The notes: generated by a model from the sequence alone, not told the origin. A stretch of DNA of 64,000 bases from Ficedula albicollis (GCF_000247815.1 NC_021678.1:24133036-24197035); one strand, 5' to 3'; positions 1 to 48,779 are shown, counted from the stretch's first letter. A program made the numbers and translations.

Positions 1-22497
<22,497 letters not shown>

Positions 22498-23999
22498 GAG
22501 CTGACTCCCCACAACCCACCCATCCCATCTCCTCAGCAGGACCAGCCCTCGCTCCTTCCTGCCTCCTCCCCGAGTGTGAACACCGTTAGTGCGTGCTTGC
22601 AACACTGCTGCATCCAGTGTTCTGAGACCAAAGACTTTTGCGTCCGTTCTGAGAGCAGAAGAGGAAGAAACAGGAAGAAAGGAGCAAAGAGCAAGAGAGA
22701 CTAAAGACCCAAACGTAATTTGGGAATGGTGAGCCACCCTTGAGAACAATGAAAATTCTTCTTGCAAAGTAGAATTATGTTTATTTTTTATCTGTACTTT
22801 TGATCCTTGTTGGGTTTTTCCTCCTCAAACACATACGGGGAAGTTTAAAAGCTCCTCTATTATTTTTTCAAGAGAGATCATGTTTTTAAAAAGTATTTTG
22901 CAGAGTTTTAAATTGTTTCTGTCCCTCATGAACCTCAAATGGGCTCTGTCAGGTTTTGTGAGTTGGCTCCAATGTCCTTAGGCCTCTTCTCACCCCTCTG
23001 TGGTCCTTTTTGTTGCCCTGTTGAAAAAGTTAGTAACTGGTACTTGTATGTTATTTGTGTCCTAAGAATGAGCAAGCTTCAAGGAACCTCTGGTTTCAGC
23101 CGCCTGGAGGACCAAGACATGAGGATTATTACATTCTTGCAGTTGATTTTCAGGGAAGGAGTGGTTACTTTGGTATTTAATAATGTTTCAAATTTCAGAA
23201 GGTTTCTTTGTTAAACAGGCAAAAGCATTGTTACACTTACAGTTTTGTAACCTCCAAAACCTTTGTGTATGTTGAAGATGATACTGGGGGGAAGGAATTA
23301 CTTAGCAAAACTGTAGTCTGGTGAAATGAAAGGCGGGTGTGATACTCCATAGTGAAGTAACTGGGTGATTTTTCATTGATGCTCCTGACGATTGCATGGT
23401 GAAGTAATGTGTGCACCCTGAGATGCCAAGGCTTTAAACACTCCCGTGCTGTAGCGGTCTGTGCGCCTTACCTTGGCCAGAGCAGATGGTCCAGCCTTTG
23501 CTGAGTGTCAGAACATCAGTCCCTGTCCCCCCTGTAATCTCTAATATTAACACAGAAGATGCTGCTACAGTTACACCCAAAGTACATGCTCCAGGTGACA
23601 GTAAACCTCTGCCAGTGCAAGGATGGGCACTGCTGAGGAGCCAGAACCATCCTCTCCTCTCCAAGAGCTGACAAAACTTTCCAGACGCGAGTGTATTGCA
23701 CTTCAGGGATTCAGAGAGGTTCATTTCCAGGCTGTTCCCAGCCACATTCATTCCTTTGAGTGGTTTTAGTGCATTTCCTTCTCTCTTGTCCCTTTTAACA
23801 GCCGTTGTAGGATTACCAAGGTAGCAGAGCAGAGAGCCTCCCACCCAGCTGCCACCAGCGCAGGGTAACACCTGTCTTGGGCAGCAGAAACCAATTCCTC
23901 CACCCCAAAAACCTGGATGCAGACTGGGTGCCAGCAAGAGGCACCTTATGGCAGTTGTGCATCACACATTTCCACAGATGGAGTCTAAGTCCTCAAATC

Positions 24000-24005
24000 A
24001 ATAAA
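24000..24005 (+). promoter_or_regulatory. CNNM2: Candidate proximal poly(A) signal of CNNM2
   Basis: AATAAA about 1.5 kb after the stop codon, followed by an A-rich run and a weak T/G-containing stretch around 24040-24050. It could support a short 3' UTR. The A7 run after it could also cause internal oligo-dT priming. Confidence 0.4.
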
Positions 24006-27000
24006 AAAAGAAAGTTGTCCCACTCAGTCCTCTCCCCTTGTAATGCTGTCTCAAACAAAATGTGAACATTGTCCTCAGGATCTGGATTGATAAATCAGGC
24101 TTTGTGGTTTCTCTGTTTCAAGACCCTGCTATGGCCCCTGGCTATGTAGCATTTCCCTTTCTTTATGCATGGATGATCTCTTTGGAGACACCCAAAGAAG
24201 CCCCCAGCCCCAAATACAACTGCCAGAGCTCTCTGTGCTGCAGGCTTGCCCCATCTCTCCTGCTCCTGGGCTGTGAAAGGCTCTCACTGCAAGTTCCCGT
24301 GGTCTGTCTGTGTGCCTGGTGGCTGGAAAGGTGCAATATTCCACTGCAGGATCTCCCTGTGGGAATTGGAGTATGTGTTGTCAGAACCAATTGAGTTTGC
24401 CTGTATCTCTCCTCCTCCTCTCTCTTCCAGCTTCAGAAAGCAGCCCTAATTTTTGCTGTCTACCCTGATGGGAGCCACCTGTCAGGATGAAGTCCCTGTA
24501 AGAGACATAGAAATTGCACAGTATCCGGCTTGTGCACCCAGTGAGGAGGAAACAGGCCCTCCAAAGCCTTGCTCTCATGTGTAGCTTTTTGATGTTTTCC
24601 CATCTAAAAGTGTTTCCTTAGCCTCCATCCCACCCTTGCTCTGATGTGCACCAGCCCAGCACCGCTGAGAGCACAGGGCTTGGCAGCAGCACGGGCTGGC
24701 CTAAGCCTTGCACCTTCCCAGAGAGCTGCCAATATTGCACCTTTCTCACAGAGCAAAATGTCCAGATGTTACAGCGTTTGCGGTTCTTATCTAGTGTTGC
24801 TGATTGTAAAAGTTTGTTTGACACGGTGGTGAACTTGAGATGCAGTATCCGTTTTGTCAAACCTGCCAAAGGAGGGAAGGCTCAAGTCAAGGCAGCTCTC
24901 TCCAGGATGAGGTTGCTCGCTGGATCTGACTTCTGCTTCTTATGGCAGGTGAAGGATTTGTTTCGATGTCTGTTTCCCTTTTTAAAAAAAAACAGAAAAA
25001 CTTTTAAAAAAAGCGCCAATTTTTCCAACCAAAGCCATGTGATCCCAAAGCAAATACCTCCTGCTTCTGCCCATGCTGCACTGTTCCAAAATTTGCAGGC
25101 GATTTTTTGCATGACTGTTTTTCATCATTTGTACAGATCAAATAATTGAAAGTGAAGTAATTTCACTTAATTTCCATAAAAATAGTTAATTATAGATATG
25201 TTTCATATGGAAAACACGAACCTGACCCAGAAGGGGTTAGGAGCTGCTACTACTAATTAGCTTGAAGAACAAAGCATGGTCCTCTCCCTGGAGGGGAAAA
25301 AATCCAGTCTCCCTGTTCTCAGGGTATTTACAGTTTTACTGTTTAACAAGTGCGAGGGGTTCCCAGCTCTCCTGGTGGGAACCATCACAGCAGAGGAGCC
25401 CGTGCCCAGCTCAGGATCCCTCTGGGATGCCAGGGCTCGGCTCTCCTGGCTGCAGTGGAGATGCCACGGTACCTGATCCGTGCCCTTGCAGGGGTGTCCT
25501 GCCCGAGCAGACCTGCTCCCTCTGCCTTGCAGGGCACTTGGGTGCCATGCTGCAGGGCCACCACAGCGCAGGGCACCAGCTGGTGGCTTTGGGAATCGCT
25601 GGACTTGACCTCAGACCTTGGCCAGGCTTTGACTTGTAGAAAGGATACTGCATCTTCCCACGTCAACTCCTGCTGCCGCCTTTGTTCGCCCTGCCCATCT
25701 GCCTCTGGTGCAGGCAGCAGGGTGGATGGTGGCCTGTTGGCCGGGGGAGGCTGGGAGGGCATCTAGCCATGGTTTCTACTGTCAATACAATTTTGCACAA
25801 GAGTTCTTTGAAGTGAGGTTTTCAACACTAATATCTTAAATGCACAACTGTGAATTATATCTTTTACACTCCTGTTGGTTGAATTTCCTTTAAATGAAAT
25901 GAACCTGAATCTGTTGTAACTATGATTTATTTTTTTAAATTCTGTGTATTGCCAAATCTTTGTAAAGAGTGAAGGAATGTTCTTGCTTTCCAGTGAGAAT
26001 CTTTCTCCAAATGAGACTGACTCTGGTGATGTGGAGATCATATGAAGCACGTTAGTTCTGAGAGGAGAGGGGCTCAGTGGGGGGCTCAGCAAACCAGCCT
26101 CAGCCACTCTGTGCTGCAAGCTCAGACCCTTCAGAGTTTACAAAGTGCTTGTTGTTTTATTCCCAGCTTGTCCACTCCCTGAAGTCCCAGTGCAGCTGGA
26201 GACTGCTGCCCTGGAGGAGCTCTGGCTGGGTTATCCCACAGTGGGATGAGGAATGCTGGCAGGGTGTCTGGGCTGGCTGGTGGCAGTGGCCCCAGGGCTG
26301 GTGTGGCAGGAAAAGGTGCCTCCCTCATCCAGATGCACGAGGAGAGGAAGCTCCACAGGGCAGATCCTTCTGCTCACCACTTCTGCTCCAAACCTGTGTC
26401 GTGTATAGTTCCCTCTCACATTCTTTTTGCCCCTGTAAGCTCCTGCTCCAGACTGAGCAGGAATGGGATGATGCTGAGATCTGTGTGAGGGCAGCTGGAG
26501 CTGGCTGCTGAAGGTGTGCAGTCATTGGGCCTGTTGGAAGAAGGTTTAGCCACTCATTCACATTGTGCTCACTTTTCTGTTCCTCCTCTCTTCTCCTGGA
26601 CTCACTTCCCTCTTCCTCACCACTGGGGGCTTTTTTGTTTGTTTTTCTTCTTTTCTTTAAGTGCCTTTTTGTGTGGGTGGAGCTGGCAAGAGTAGGAGTC
26701 TCAGGATATGGCCCTTTGCACTCAGACCTGGAGAAAGCTCAGGGCTAGTAGGGCAAGTTGCCCCCACGGCCCACACACATCACCTGCTGTTGCTTCTTCT
26801 CAGTCTTCAGGGCCCAGCTTGGATGGGGATGAGATTTGGCACTGGTGGTGTCAGGCTCTGCTTCAAATCAGCCCAAAGAAAACCAAAGAGGTAGCTTTGT
26901 GTGAGGGGCTGCTTGGGCAGTGGTGGTGCTTCCTGTGATCTCTGCAGAGCTCAGCCAAGGAGTGTGGGGGTGCTGATGGCAAAGAGCAGCCCTTTCTCTT

Positions 27001-28767
27001 CACAAGCACCCTGCATAAGCATCCTACATGATGGAGAACACAACCACATTCTCCAGCACCCCTTGGAACTTGCATCTTCCTTGTGCAGAATTACGTGCTC
27101 TATAGAAATCCCACATGAAAGATGTACCATGTTTTGTATAATACCCAATACACACATCTGTGATTTTAATCTAGTATCTGTGTACCAATTGTCAAGTTAC
27201 CCAGTGTCTGGATTACCAATAGAAAACTGGGGCTGGGGGTGGGAAAGGATGCTGCTGAGTACCTCTTGTGGTGCTGACTTGAGGCTTCATCCCAAAGGTG
27301 CCCACCCAGCATTGAGGGGTCCCTGTGTCCACACTGTGCCCTGTCCCAAGGCAAGAACCCTGGCTGTGGTGTGGTACAGCCCCAGCTGTGCTGCCTGTCC
27401 CACCACCTGGCTCTACACTGGGGCTCTACATAGACCCAAAGAAGTACCAGTTCCCTGGATACTGAGGGTTGGTTTAGCCCAGTGTTGAAAAGATGAGCTT
27501 AACCAACACAATCAGGGATCTTTCCATGGCACGGATGGGAGAGCAGCCTTCATCTGACTTAGCCAGCAGGGAGGACAGGCTCTGCACCACAGGCTGGGCT
27601 GGGCAGCCACCCTCATCCCTGCACTGCTGCTACACTTGGTCCCTCAGCTGCAGCTCTCTTGTTGGTGTGAAGTCTGTGGTGATTCTGGCTTCACTTCCAT
27701 GTGTGGGCAGCACAGGGGACCTGGACATTCATGGCTTCCTGCAGAGCCCCCTCAGCAATCCTGCTTGATGTCTTCCTCTTGTCCTGGAGCCTGGCTTCAT
27801 GCTGGGTTGTGTTCCTCTGGGGTCCGTCTCAGGGCTGCATCCAGATGGGGAGATGCTGTTGCTGTGGGTCCAAGGCAGTACAGCTGAGCTTTTCCATCTG
27901 GTGTGTGCTTTTTTCCCTGAGCTTTAGGGATGGGAAGGGGTTGCTGAAAAGCTGCCTCCAGCCAGCACAGTATGGGTGGCAGATGGAGTTGTTTCATAGG
28001 TTGGTAGCACTGAATTCAGTCAAAGTGATGTTTTCTTCTTGTTATCCTGAGGTCAGACTCTATAGCAGTTCTTCATGTTGGAAATACGGTACTCAAAGCT
28101 GCTAGTCTGTCTCCAGCTGAAAAACAATGTTCTCTCAGGTTTTGTCTTTGTGCTCTGTTTTCCTCTGAGCAGGCCTGATCACTAGGATCGTGCAGTGGAT
28201 GGTGCCCTGGCTGCTCTTGCTCTTCAGTGCACATTTCTGGCTAAGGAAGTGCTTCGTGTTTGATCCTCCCCCAGAAGCAGAGGTTTGGCTGGACTTCGCA
28301 GAGGTGGCCTGTCATGGACCTGGGCTAGAGCTTTGTCAGCTGTTGTGAGCCTGAAACTTGCAAAGGCTGCAGGTGGCTCCAGTGTTCCAGGGGTGGATTT
28401 GATTTATGTGTTGTCTTCTCCTCCAGAAAGCAGCGTGGCAGTTGGTTTGTAGCAGGATTTGTTGGGGAGGAAGAGCTTGTCCCAGCATTTGGTGCTTGGT
28501 GTAGCAGTCTAGCATCCCTTCTCAACTGTGTGCTGATCACAGAGCTGTATCATAGGAGGTGGTGTTTTATTCTCTGAGCATCACTGTTGAACCAAATCCT
28601 TCCAAATACAAGTGAAAAACTAGTCGGTGTCAGATACCTTTAGTTGGAAGTGCCAATATGGAATGCATGTCCCAAAGATCACTGTGGGGGGATGAGGGGT
28701 TCCTGATGAGCTGCAGGCCTAGATCAGCTCTAGTGTCATTCCTGCTTTGAAATCTCAGGTCCAGCAG

Positions 28768-28794
28768 GCTGGGCTGGGCTGGGCTGGGCTGGCT
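28768..28794. repeat. (GGGCT)n pentanucleotide repeat
   Basis: Four perfect GGGCT units at 28771-28790 flanked by partial units. A short microsatellite in the probable CNNM2 3' UTR. Confidence 0.85.
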
Positions 28795-30160
28795 GGGGGG
28801 TTTTCACCCAGGGTACGTGCTCTGTCCTTCTGCACTGTGCTGGCTTGGATTCAGCAGTGTGGCTTCTGTGATAGCTGTGTTCACATTGGCCACAGCTGCT
28901 CCTCTGCTCCTCTCGCTGGGCTTTAGCTGAGTGTTCAGGAAGGCGAGAAGGAGGGGCAGCACTCAGGAACAGGCCATGCTGCAGCCATTCTGTCTTCATT
29001 TCTCACACTGAGGGTAGGAGATGCTGCTCAAGGGACTCTGCCTTCCTCGGAGATCACATGGAATTTGGTGAGTGGAAGCCCAGCAGGGCCCCAGCAGCAG
29101 TGCTGTGGTCCCATTTGATCCATGATCTCCTGAGCACAAGGATGGTTTACCAGCAGTTCAGGGTCAGGCCCTGCTGAGGGACCTCAGAGCTTTTGGCATG
29201 ATTTTTCTCCAGCAGAGCCAGCCTTGTCACCTGAATCACCAGGCAGGTGCCTGGATGCCAAACGAAGTGAATCTGAAACCCCAAATACTTGATGTGTGTT
29301 CTGAAGCCATGAGCAGCTGGTGCTCAGCAGCCAGAGGTCTCACACCAAACCTTTCTCCTTCCTGGCTGCCCCGAGCCCTGTCCTGGTTGCTGCTGGCTCG
29401 GCCTTGGTCCCCCCATTCCAGAGCATGGTGGCTCTCCCTCTGCAGTGCATTTTCATGGCTGGCTGATCCCACTCCAGCCAGCTCTTCCCTGTGTCTTATT
29501 TGCCATCATATGTGGTCTTTGCTGATTGTATCATATTGTACATGACTTCGGGTTTCCAGAGTTGTAGTATTCTGACTACAGTATTTCCGTGTGTGTACAT
29601 AAACCTGAATAAGCACAACTGAAATCCTGAATGAAGTGTATACGTTTCATATACTGATTGTCATACAAATTAATTTTATAATTATTCCAATTTTGTTGTA
29701 GATTTCCAATCTTTCCTATTTATTTTGTACCAGATTTATTTGTATATTTTGTGATTTTGTTTTAAAGCATTTTGTTTATTTCTATTCTTTTTAGATAAAT
29801 GATGATTTTTTTTTTCTGTTGAACATTCCAGTTTATGCATTTTTCCCTCCTCTATGCTCCCCTCTCATTTCCAAGGGACAGATTTTGGCACGTGGGTGGT
29901 GGGCTGATGTCTGTGATCCTGTACCCAGATCTCTGCTACATTTAACAGTCTTTAATCTCCACTTCAGCTGCCAAGAGCCACAGAGAGGCCGGATCTTGTT
30001 CCTTTAGAGGCAGGTGTTGCTCTTTGCTCTGGTGGGTCTGGCCCTGGGGAGGGCTGTGCTGGTGGCTTTGCTGATCAGGGGCTGGCTGGGAAGCTGGTGG
30101 TGATGGTAAGCAGCTGACTTTCTGAAGTTCCCTCAAGGGTGAGGGTCTTATTCTTTCAGT

Positions 30161-30166
30161 AATAAA
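30161..30166 (+). promoter_or_regulatory. CNNM2: Candidate distal poly(A) signal of CNNM2
   Basis: AATAAA followed about 25-45 bases later by a T/G-rich element (GGTCCTGTTTGTCTC). Spacing and composition fit a real cleavage site near 30180-30190. It comes right after an AT-rich block at 29.5-29.8 kb. Confidence 0.5.
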
Positions 30167-30185
30167 AACCCCTTATTTACAACCT

Positions 30186-33100
30186 GCTCTCCGTAGGTCC
30201 TGTTTGTCTCAAGTGCAGATGGCGTCCGTGGGTGCTCCTGCCAGGCGTGTCAGGCTCTGCAGTGAGGGATGTGGCTGGGGATGGGTGAGCTTTGGTGGAG
30301 TGAGTTGGTCCATCCCCCTGCACTTGGGTGCTGCTGCCTTCTCTCCTCATGTTGGGGTTTTGGCAGTGGGGCTGTGTGGAGCCTGCAGCAGCAGAGACAT
30401 TTCTGAGCAGGAGAGCAAGCCTGTGCTTAGTCCTTTGCCCACCATCATCTCCAGCTCACACTGGTGGAGGAACAGCCCTTTCCTGTGTGTCAGATACAGC
30501 CCTGCCATGTGCCCATATGGTGCTTCTGCCATCCCTCAGCCCCTCTCCTCCTCAAGCTGTTCCACCCAGCTGCTCTCCTTGCACCATGCTCAGCTCTGGA
30601 GCTGCCAAACCCTGGGCTGGCAAGATGGGCAGCAGCTGCTGAAGCCTGGGGATTTTTGCTGCACCCAGTGCAGCCTCTGTCCCTGCTTTTGTGCTGCAGG
30701 ATGGCCCCATTCATCTGTATCTTGCTGCCTCATGATGTACCAGCAGGACAGAGAGAGTGGCAGGTCCTTGAGGACTCCTGCTCCCTGTGTGTGCCAGTCC
30801 CTGGCAGCAGGTGGAGGATGGTGGGATGTTGTGTCACATAAGCAGGATTAATGTGGAGGCCAGCTTTAGGGCTGGCTCTGGTCGTAATGAGCAGTGGGAA
30901 GGAGGAGCAGGATAGAGAGAGCTCAGGACTTTTGGAAGGGAGGGTGTAAGACAGCAGACTCCTTCAGGGAGGTGGGATGGTTTTGGCCAGCTGCTGTGGC
31001 AGCAGTGCCCGGAGCTGTACCCAGGGCTCTGTGTCTGGAGGCTCCAGCAGTACCTCCTGCCATGGCCAGGCTCCACAGGGCTGCTGTCCTAGGGGGAAAG
31101 TGTCCTTGTGCAGGGCCAGGGTGGACCAGTGGCTCTGCAGTTACAGATGTCTTCATCCATGTTTGCTGTGCTGGGGCTCCAGGCTGGAGTTTGGAATGGC
31201 TGCTGCTCAGGGACTGGCACAGAGCTTTGCACTCTCCATCACAGTCAGGCATATCGTGATACCCAGCTGGGCCTTGCTCTGGGGTGGGGAGGTGCCATAA
31301 AGGAAGAGGAGCTGGGGCCAGCTCTGATGGCTGTGACCTGCTCAGAAGTGGCAGTGCCCAGCCCTGGTGTCTGCAGGGCTTTGGCCAAGAGCCTCGGGTT
31401 CCTGGCACTGGCAGGGCTTGGTTCCTGCAGCCCCCTGAGGCTCTGTGGAGCTGGGAAGGTGGATGTGAGGTGGTGGGGAAAGTGGGAGGAACCTGAAATC
31501 CCAGTGAGAGCTCGGGGCAGGGGGTGAGGCCTGATCCCCCATGCTTGCCTTGCTTCCACAAGGCTTTTTCTGCAGGAGAGAATACTGCTGGTGGGCAAAG
31601 CAAAGCATGTCTGTCCTTGGGCTGGGGGACAGGTTACAAAGAGAGCAGCAGGAGCCAGGCCACCAACTTCTGGGAAGCAGCAGCTGGTGCAGGTCAGCCA
31701 TGGGCTGAGGAGAGAGAGCAGCAGGAGCTTTCCCTGAGGCTCTGCAGAGTGATTGGAGACACAAGCACTGCCAGGCCACCAAGTTCTGGGAAGCAGCAGC
31801 TGGTGCAGGTCAGCCAAGAGAGCAGCAGGAGCCAGGCCACCAACTTCTGGGAAGCAGCAGCTGGTGCAGGTCAGCCATGGGCTGAGGAAGGTGTGGGCTG
31901 GAAACCTGAGTTGTGACCATGTCCCCAGTGCCAGCCAGGGCAAGAAGCTTCACCCTGGCTCTTGGTCCATCCACAATTTCATGGTGGAGCCAGCACAGGA
32001 TGGATAGGATAGTACAAGGCCTGTGTGTCTGTCAGGCTTTGCCCGACATTTTCCCACCATGAAGTGAGGGTCAAATACTTTCCATTGCTCCAGCCTTGAA
32101 GACTCTTCTCCCCATCTCAGTCAGAAATAGCCCTGGGCTGGGAGTGAGCTATTTGTGGTGACCGATTGGGAAGGAGGAATGCATGGAGCTCCCCAGACCT
32201 CCCTTTCCACAGCCACATGCCTCCCCCAGCTGCTGAGCTAAAGCTTAAAAAATTCAAGTAGCTATACTTGGAGAAACAGAGTTTAAACATAGCTGAGCCC
32301 AGCATGGCCTTTGGTGAAAGGGCTCGGGAACAGCTCCCTGGAACCCTTCCTGCAGCCACTCTCACTGTGGGTACACGTTAGCTCCTCTCCAGACCCCAAA
32401 ACTGAGGTGTCAAGGACTCAGTGCTCTGGAGTTTTCAGCAATCCCTTAAGTGTCAAGTGTTGGCCACCAGCTGTTGCCATTTAATACTGCTTTTCTAGCT
32501 GGCATTTTGGGCCCTGGGACTGAATATCCTTTTGTGGTGGTGCTGATGGGGGAACCTCCTCAGGTCTGGTTTGGTTGACATGAGTTTGTTTGTAGGGGAG
32601 GGTTGAGCTCAGCAGTGCCAGGGCTGCCTGTCTTAGCCAGGCACAGCCTTGTGTGGCTGTGTGGCAGCACTGGCCTTCCCTGGGTTTTCTTGTCTATTTA
32701 AGCAGGTTTGCAGCTCCTGGAGAGCACAGGCTGTGCTGTGCCCTGCTGCCACCCTGGCCATGTGTCTTGCAGGGGCAGAGGGGCAGGCAGTGGTCCTCGG
32801 TAACGTCTGTGGGGAACAGCCCTGGCAAGACACAGTGTTGGAGATAGTGGTAGTGCAGGGATGTTCCCCTTCCTACCATGAAAAAGCCCCTCCTCACTCT
32901 CTATGTCCAAGCCAAATGTTTCTCTGCCCTCCCCATGCTTTCCTGGCTGATGCAGATGGTGATGACAGAAGCCTCATGCCCCACCATTGCTTCCTGGGGC
33001 AATGTAAGGACCAGGTGTGCCCTTACAGCAAGATCCACTGCCACAGCTCCTCAGTGCTTCACATGACCAGTTCCCAAAGATGCTCTCACTGTTCCCCAGT

Positions 33101-33194
33101 CACCCATCCTGCAGGGAAACCCATAGATCAGTCCCATCTCTTCTCACCAACTCCAGCACAGCCCTCATCATCTCAGCAATACACCACAAAGCAT
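30186..33194. other. GC-rich intergenic region between CNNM2 and NT5C2
   Basis: About 3 kb between the two convergent genes. The DNA is GC-rich with few stop codons in any frame, so several open frames of 100-230 codons occur on both strands. None shows conserved domains, sensible overlap or splice structure, and I regard them as chance. A minisatellite-like repeat occupies 31641-31888. Confidence 0.6.
31641..31888. repeat. 71-bp minisatellite-like repeat, three copies
   Basis: Full copies at 31641-31711 and 31818-31888 appear identical (start GAGAGCAGCAGGAGCCAGG, end ATGGGCTGAGGA). A partial middle copy, 31771-31816, differs at one base in the aligned part. An unrelated 59-base stretch, which itself begins with another GAGAGCAGCAGGAGC, lies between copies 1 and 2. 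Confidence 0.93.
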
Positions 33195-34662
33195 CAGGCA
33201 TTTCTTAGAAACATCATTTATTGACTTGAACAACTGCCACTAGAGCAGCATTTTCCTGCTCAGATGTTGGTGGTGTGGTTTTTCTTCTCTTATTCTCTAC
33301 TAAGATACTTTAAAATGAAAAAAATTAAATGAGTTTATGGTACTGAAACAACAGTCAAATTCATTACAAGAGGGCCCTCGTTGTAATCCCTTTGCAGCGA
33401 ACGGCAGAGGCTGGAGTAAGGGAGGCTGCACCCGTGACTCAGAGGAAAGCCACAGGGCACTGCTGCCCAGCTGTGTGCCAGCTCTGTGCCTTCCCTGGGC
33501 TGGCTTCCAGGCACAAGGACCACCTGCCCTGCCTGGGACACCCCCGGTGCCCACGCAGCAGCCGTGCCCCTCCTTGGCCAGGGACGCAGCCCTGCCCCCC
33601 ACGGCCGGCGATGAGGCTCCGCTTGCTCCGCACCAGACCAAAGACCAGGGCAGCTGCTGGACGGCTCCCACCCTGGGGCTGGCCCTGGGGCATCTGCTGT
33701 TTCCTAATTCAGGGCAGGCCCGTGTGGCCTGCAGCCCTCTGGCACAACAGGCCCTTTCACTCCAGATGCTGGCTGGGGTTGGTTTTGGGATGCTTCACTT
33801 AAAAGTTGAGAGGACAGAAAGGTCAGGAGGAACACAGAGTGACTAATGTAATGCTAAAGCAGCAGCTTCAGGCTCCTGGGTTAATATTTACTGCTGAAAC
33901 TGGAGGAGTTGAGAACAGAGTGTGCAGCTCACCTGTTTGAGAAATGCCCTGGAAATTATGCATCACATGCCAATGGTGAGAGAGCTTGGAGACACTGGGA
34001 GAGGGTAACAAGCGGCTACAAGGTGAAAAGTGTATGGCAGCAGATGTGCAAGAGCTGCAATCTCACTGCCATCCATGATGGCTGGAGGAGTCAAACCACT
34101 TACACAGAGAAACTCACACCAACAGAAGGTAAACTGAGTTGTGGAAGGCACAGCAACAGCCTGGCTAACAGGGGAAGGGGGATTATGTAACCCAGGAGCA
34201 GAGGGTTAAGGGCAGCAACCTAAAAGGCAGCAGGATTTGGATAATCTTGTCTCCTGCAGGGCCCAGCACATCCCTTCTGTCTCCACAGAGAATGTAACGA
34301 ATGCCAAAAACCGTTCACAGGACACTGTTGAATGAAAACCAAATGAAACACATCACGGGAAAGGCAGAAACATGCAGCATCCCAAAATGTAATGGGAGTA
34401 GCATGACAGCACAGGCGGGCAGTCCAGTCTGAATGCACCACCCAGTTAGAATCCATCAGCTTTTTGAACCGTCTGCAAAACTGAAAACAAGGGTCTCCTC
34501 CTAATTAGTGTTAATTTGTTAGAAGTTTCCAAATACTTTCAAAATGTGCCTTTGCAAGAATCACACCCCCCAACCCATCACCCCAAGGGCCCCAACAACA
34601 ATCCATTCCTGATCACTGCTAGAGTCACGGTTTATCTTCAGAAATACTTGTTTTTTTCCTTC
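33195..34662 (-). other. NT5C2: NT5C2 3' UTR
   Basis: About 1.47 kb from the stop codon (34663-34665) to the expected cleavage site 15-25 bases beyond the AATAAA at 33217-33222. It has a GC-rich middle (33400-33800). No other gene is supported here. Confidence 0.7.
33217..33222 (-). promoter_or_regulatory. NT5C2: Poly(A) signal of NT5C2
   Basis: TTTATT on the + strand, read AATAAA on the - strand. It is about 1.44 kb after the NT5C2 stop codon. It is the best hexamer I find in this stretch, and a T/G-rich element follows further downstream on the - strand. Confidence 0.65.
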
Positions 34663-47401
<12,739 letters not shown>

Positions 47402-48779
47402 TTAGAAAATTTGAAAACAGCTAGGGGGTTAAACAAGAAGGCAATTAAAAGTAATGTACCCATTCTCCCTCCTCCCTCCTCCACATACCATTCTCTCCTT
47501 GGATGCCTGGGGTCCCTCAGCCCAGAGCAGGGTGGAATTAGCTCCCGCCCCAGGGCTGCAGTGAAACAGAGCTGCAGTTTGAATTTCAGCAGCAGAGTGC
47601 ACCAGATGAAATATCCATCAGTTTTATCATAGCTCTCTGCATCAGGAAAAATGTATTTCAAACAGCAGCTCCTCTCCCTGCAGTCCTGTAAGGCAGATGC
47701 ACGAACACTCCCTGTTCCATCTGCTCCAACAGGGTTTTGGTTTGCCATGTTTATGCAAAGCCAATAAAGAAACCAATGAATTGCAGGAGCACATGTATTG
47801 GAGGTTAGAAAGCCTGAAATTCATCACTTCTGTGCTACTGTTACTGCTCTGGATACAATCCCAAAGTTTAGTATTGCTCCAGATTTCATCTCAGGGGAAC
47901 TAATGTTTGCTGCAGACTAAGTTAGCGTGAAGGTAGAGCTGTCAAGTTAACATATGATTTGTTTGTTAATAACACCATATGGTACTGCAAAAAAATCTGT
48001 ACGTTATTATCCTTGTGCATCAAAATGCTACTTTTTTAAGCAAGCTCACTGCTCTCACATGTCAGAGGAGCTGCTCATCTGGGACACACACCTTCCCTTC
48101 GCTCCATGCAAAAGAAATGGACTTGTTCAACTAAGTCATTCCTACCCTGCAGCCTCTCTTCTTCCTGCAAATGACCTTCCCATGTACTGAAAATGTTACT
48201 GTTTAATCAGATCATTAAATTACATCTAAAAGGCAATCAGGACAGATGGAAATCTCAGGGTTTCTCCGGCAGTGTGTTTACGCTCGCTGCGTGTCTGCAG
48301 AAGCCCAGAAGATAAGGGGCTAAGTGCACGTTTCAAACACTGAGACAGCTGGACAGTCCTGAAGCTGACCAAGGATTGTTGGTAGTAACAGCCAGGGATT
48401 GTTGGTAATAACATGTTGTGAGAAAGAACAGGATGTGGCTGGAGAAGGGGGCTATGTGGAGGTAAGGGCAGCACTTTTCTGGGGCAAATGTCCTTGTTTT
48501 GGCTCCCAGAGATAAGCACAGCACAGCTCAAGAGCAGGAATGAGGTCGAGAAGTGGGCATGGACCATATGGGGGAGATCAAGACCACCCAACCACTGATC
48601 CATTTTCTGAAAGGTCTGAAGAATGAAGTGCACATGGCAACTGATTTCCATAGAAAGCAAGAGCCCTGTTTTCAAGGTGGGGAAAACTCATCTATGAAAA
48701 TATACCCCCACAAAGCCCAGGTGTGCATGTGCCCCAGGACACTGCACACCCCATCAGTGCTGCTGCCAGCACTGCTGAG

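Larger units (their letters stand above)
22498..30185 (+). other. CNNM2: Probable CNNM2 3' UTR
   Basis: Sequence after the stop codon with no supported gene on either strand. It mixes GC-rich blocks (24.1-24.7, 25.3-25.8, 26.0-28.5 kb) with AT-rich blocks (22.75-22.95, 25.78-25.99, 29.52-29.83 kb) of the kind often conserved in long vertebrate 3' UTRs. Two AATAAA hexamers are present, at 24000 and 30161; no other canonical one was noticed. A short message ending near 24.0 kb and a long one ending near 30.18 kb are both possible. The extent is inference, since no transcript data are available. Confidence 0.55.

Noticed and set aside
30204..31943. Several overlapping 100-230 codon frames on both strands
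   Set aside because: They occur in GC-rich, repeat-bearing DNA with few stops. Composition is not protein-like, and frames on both strands compete equally.
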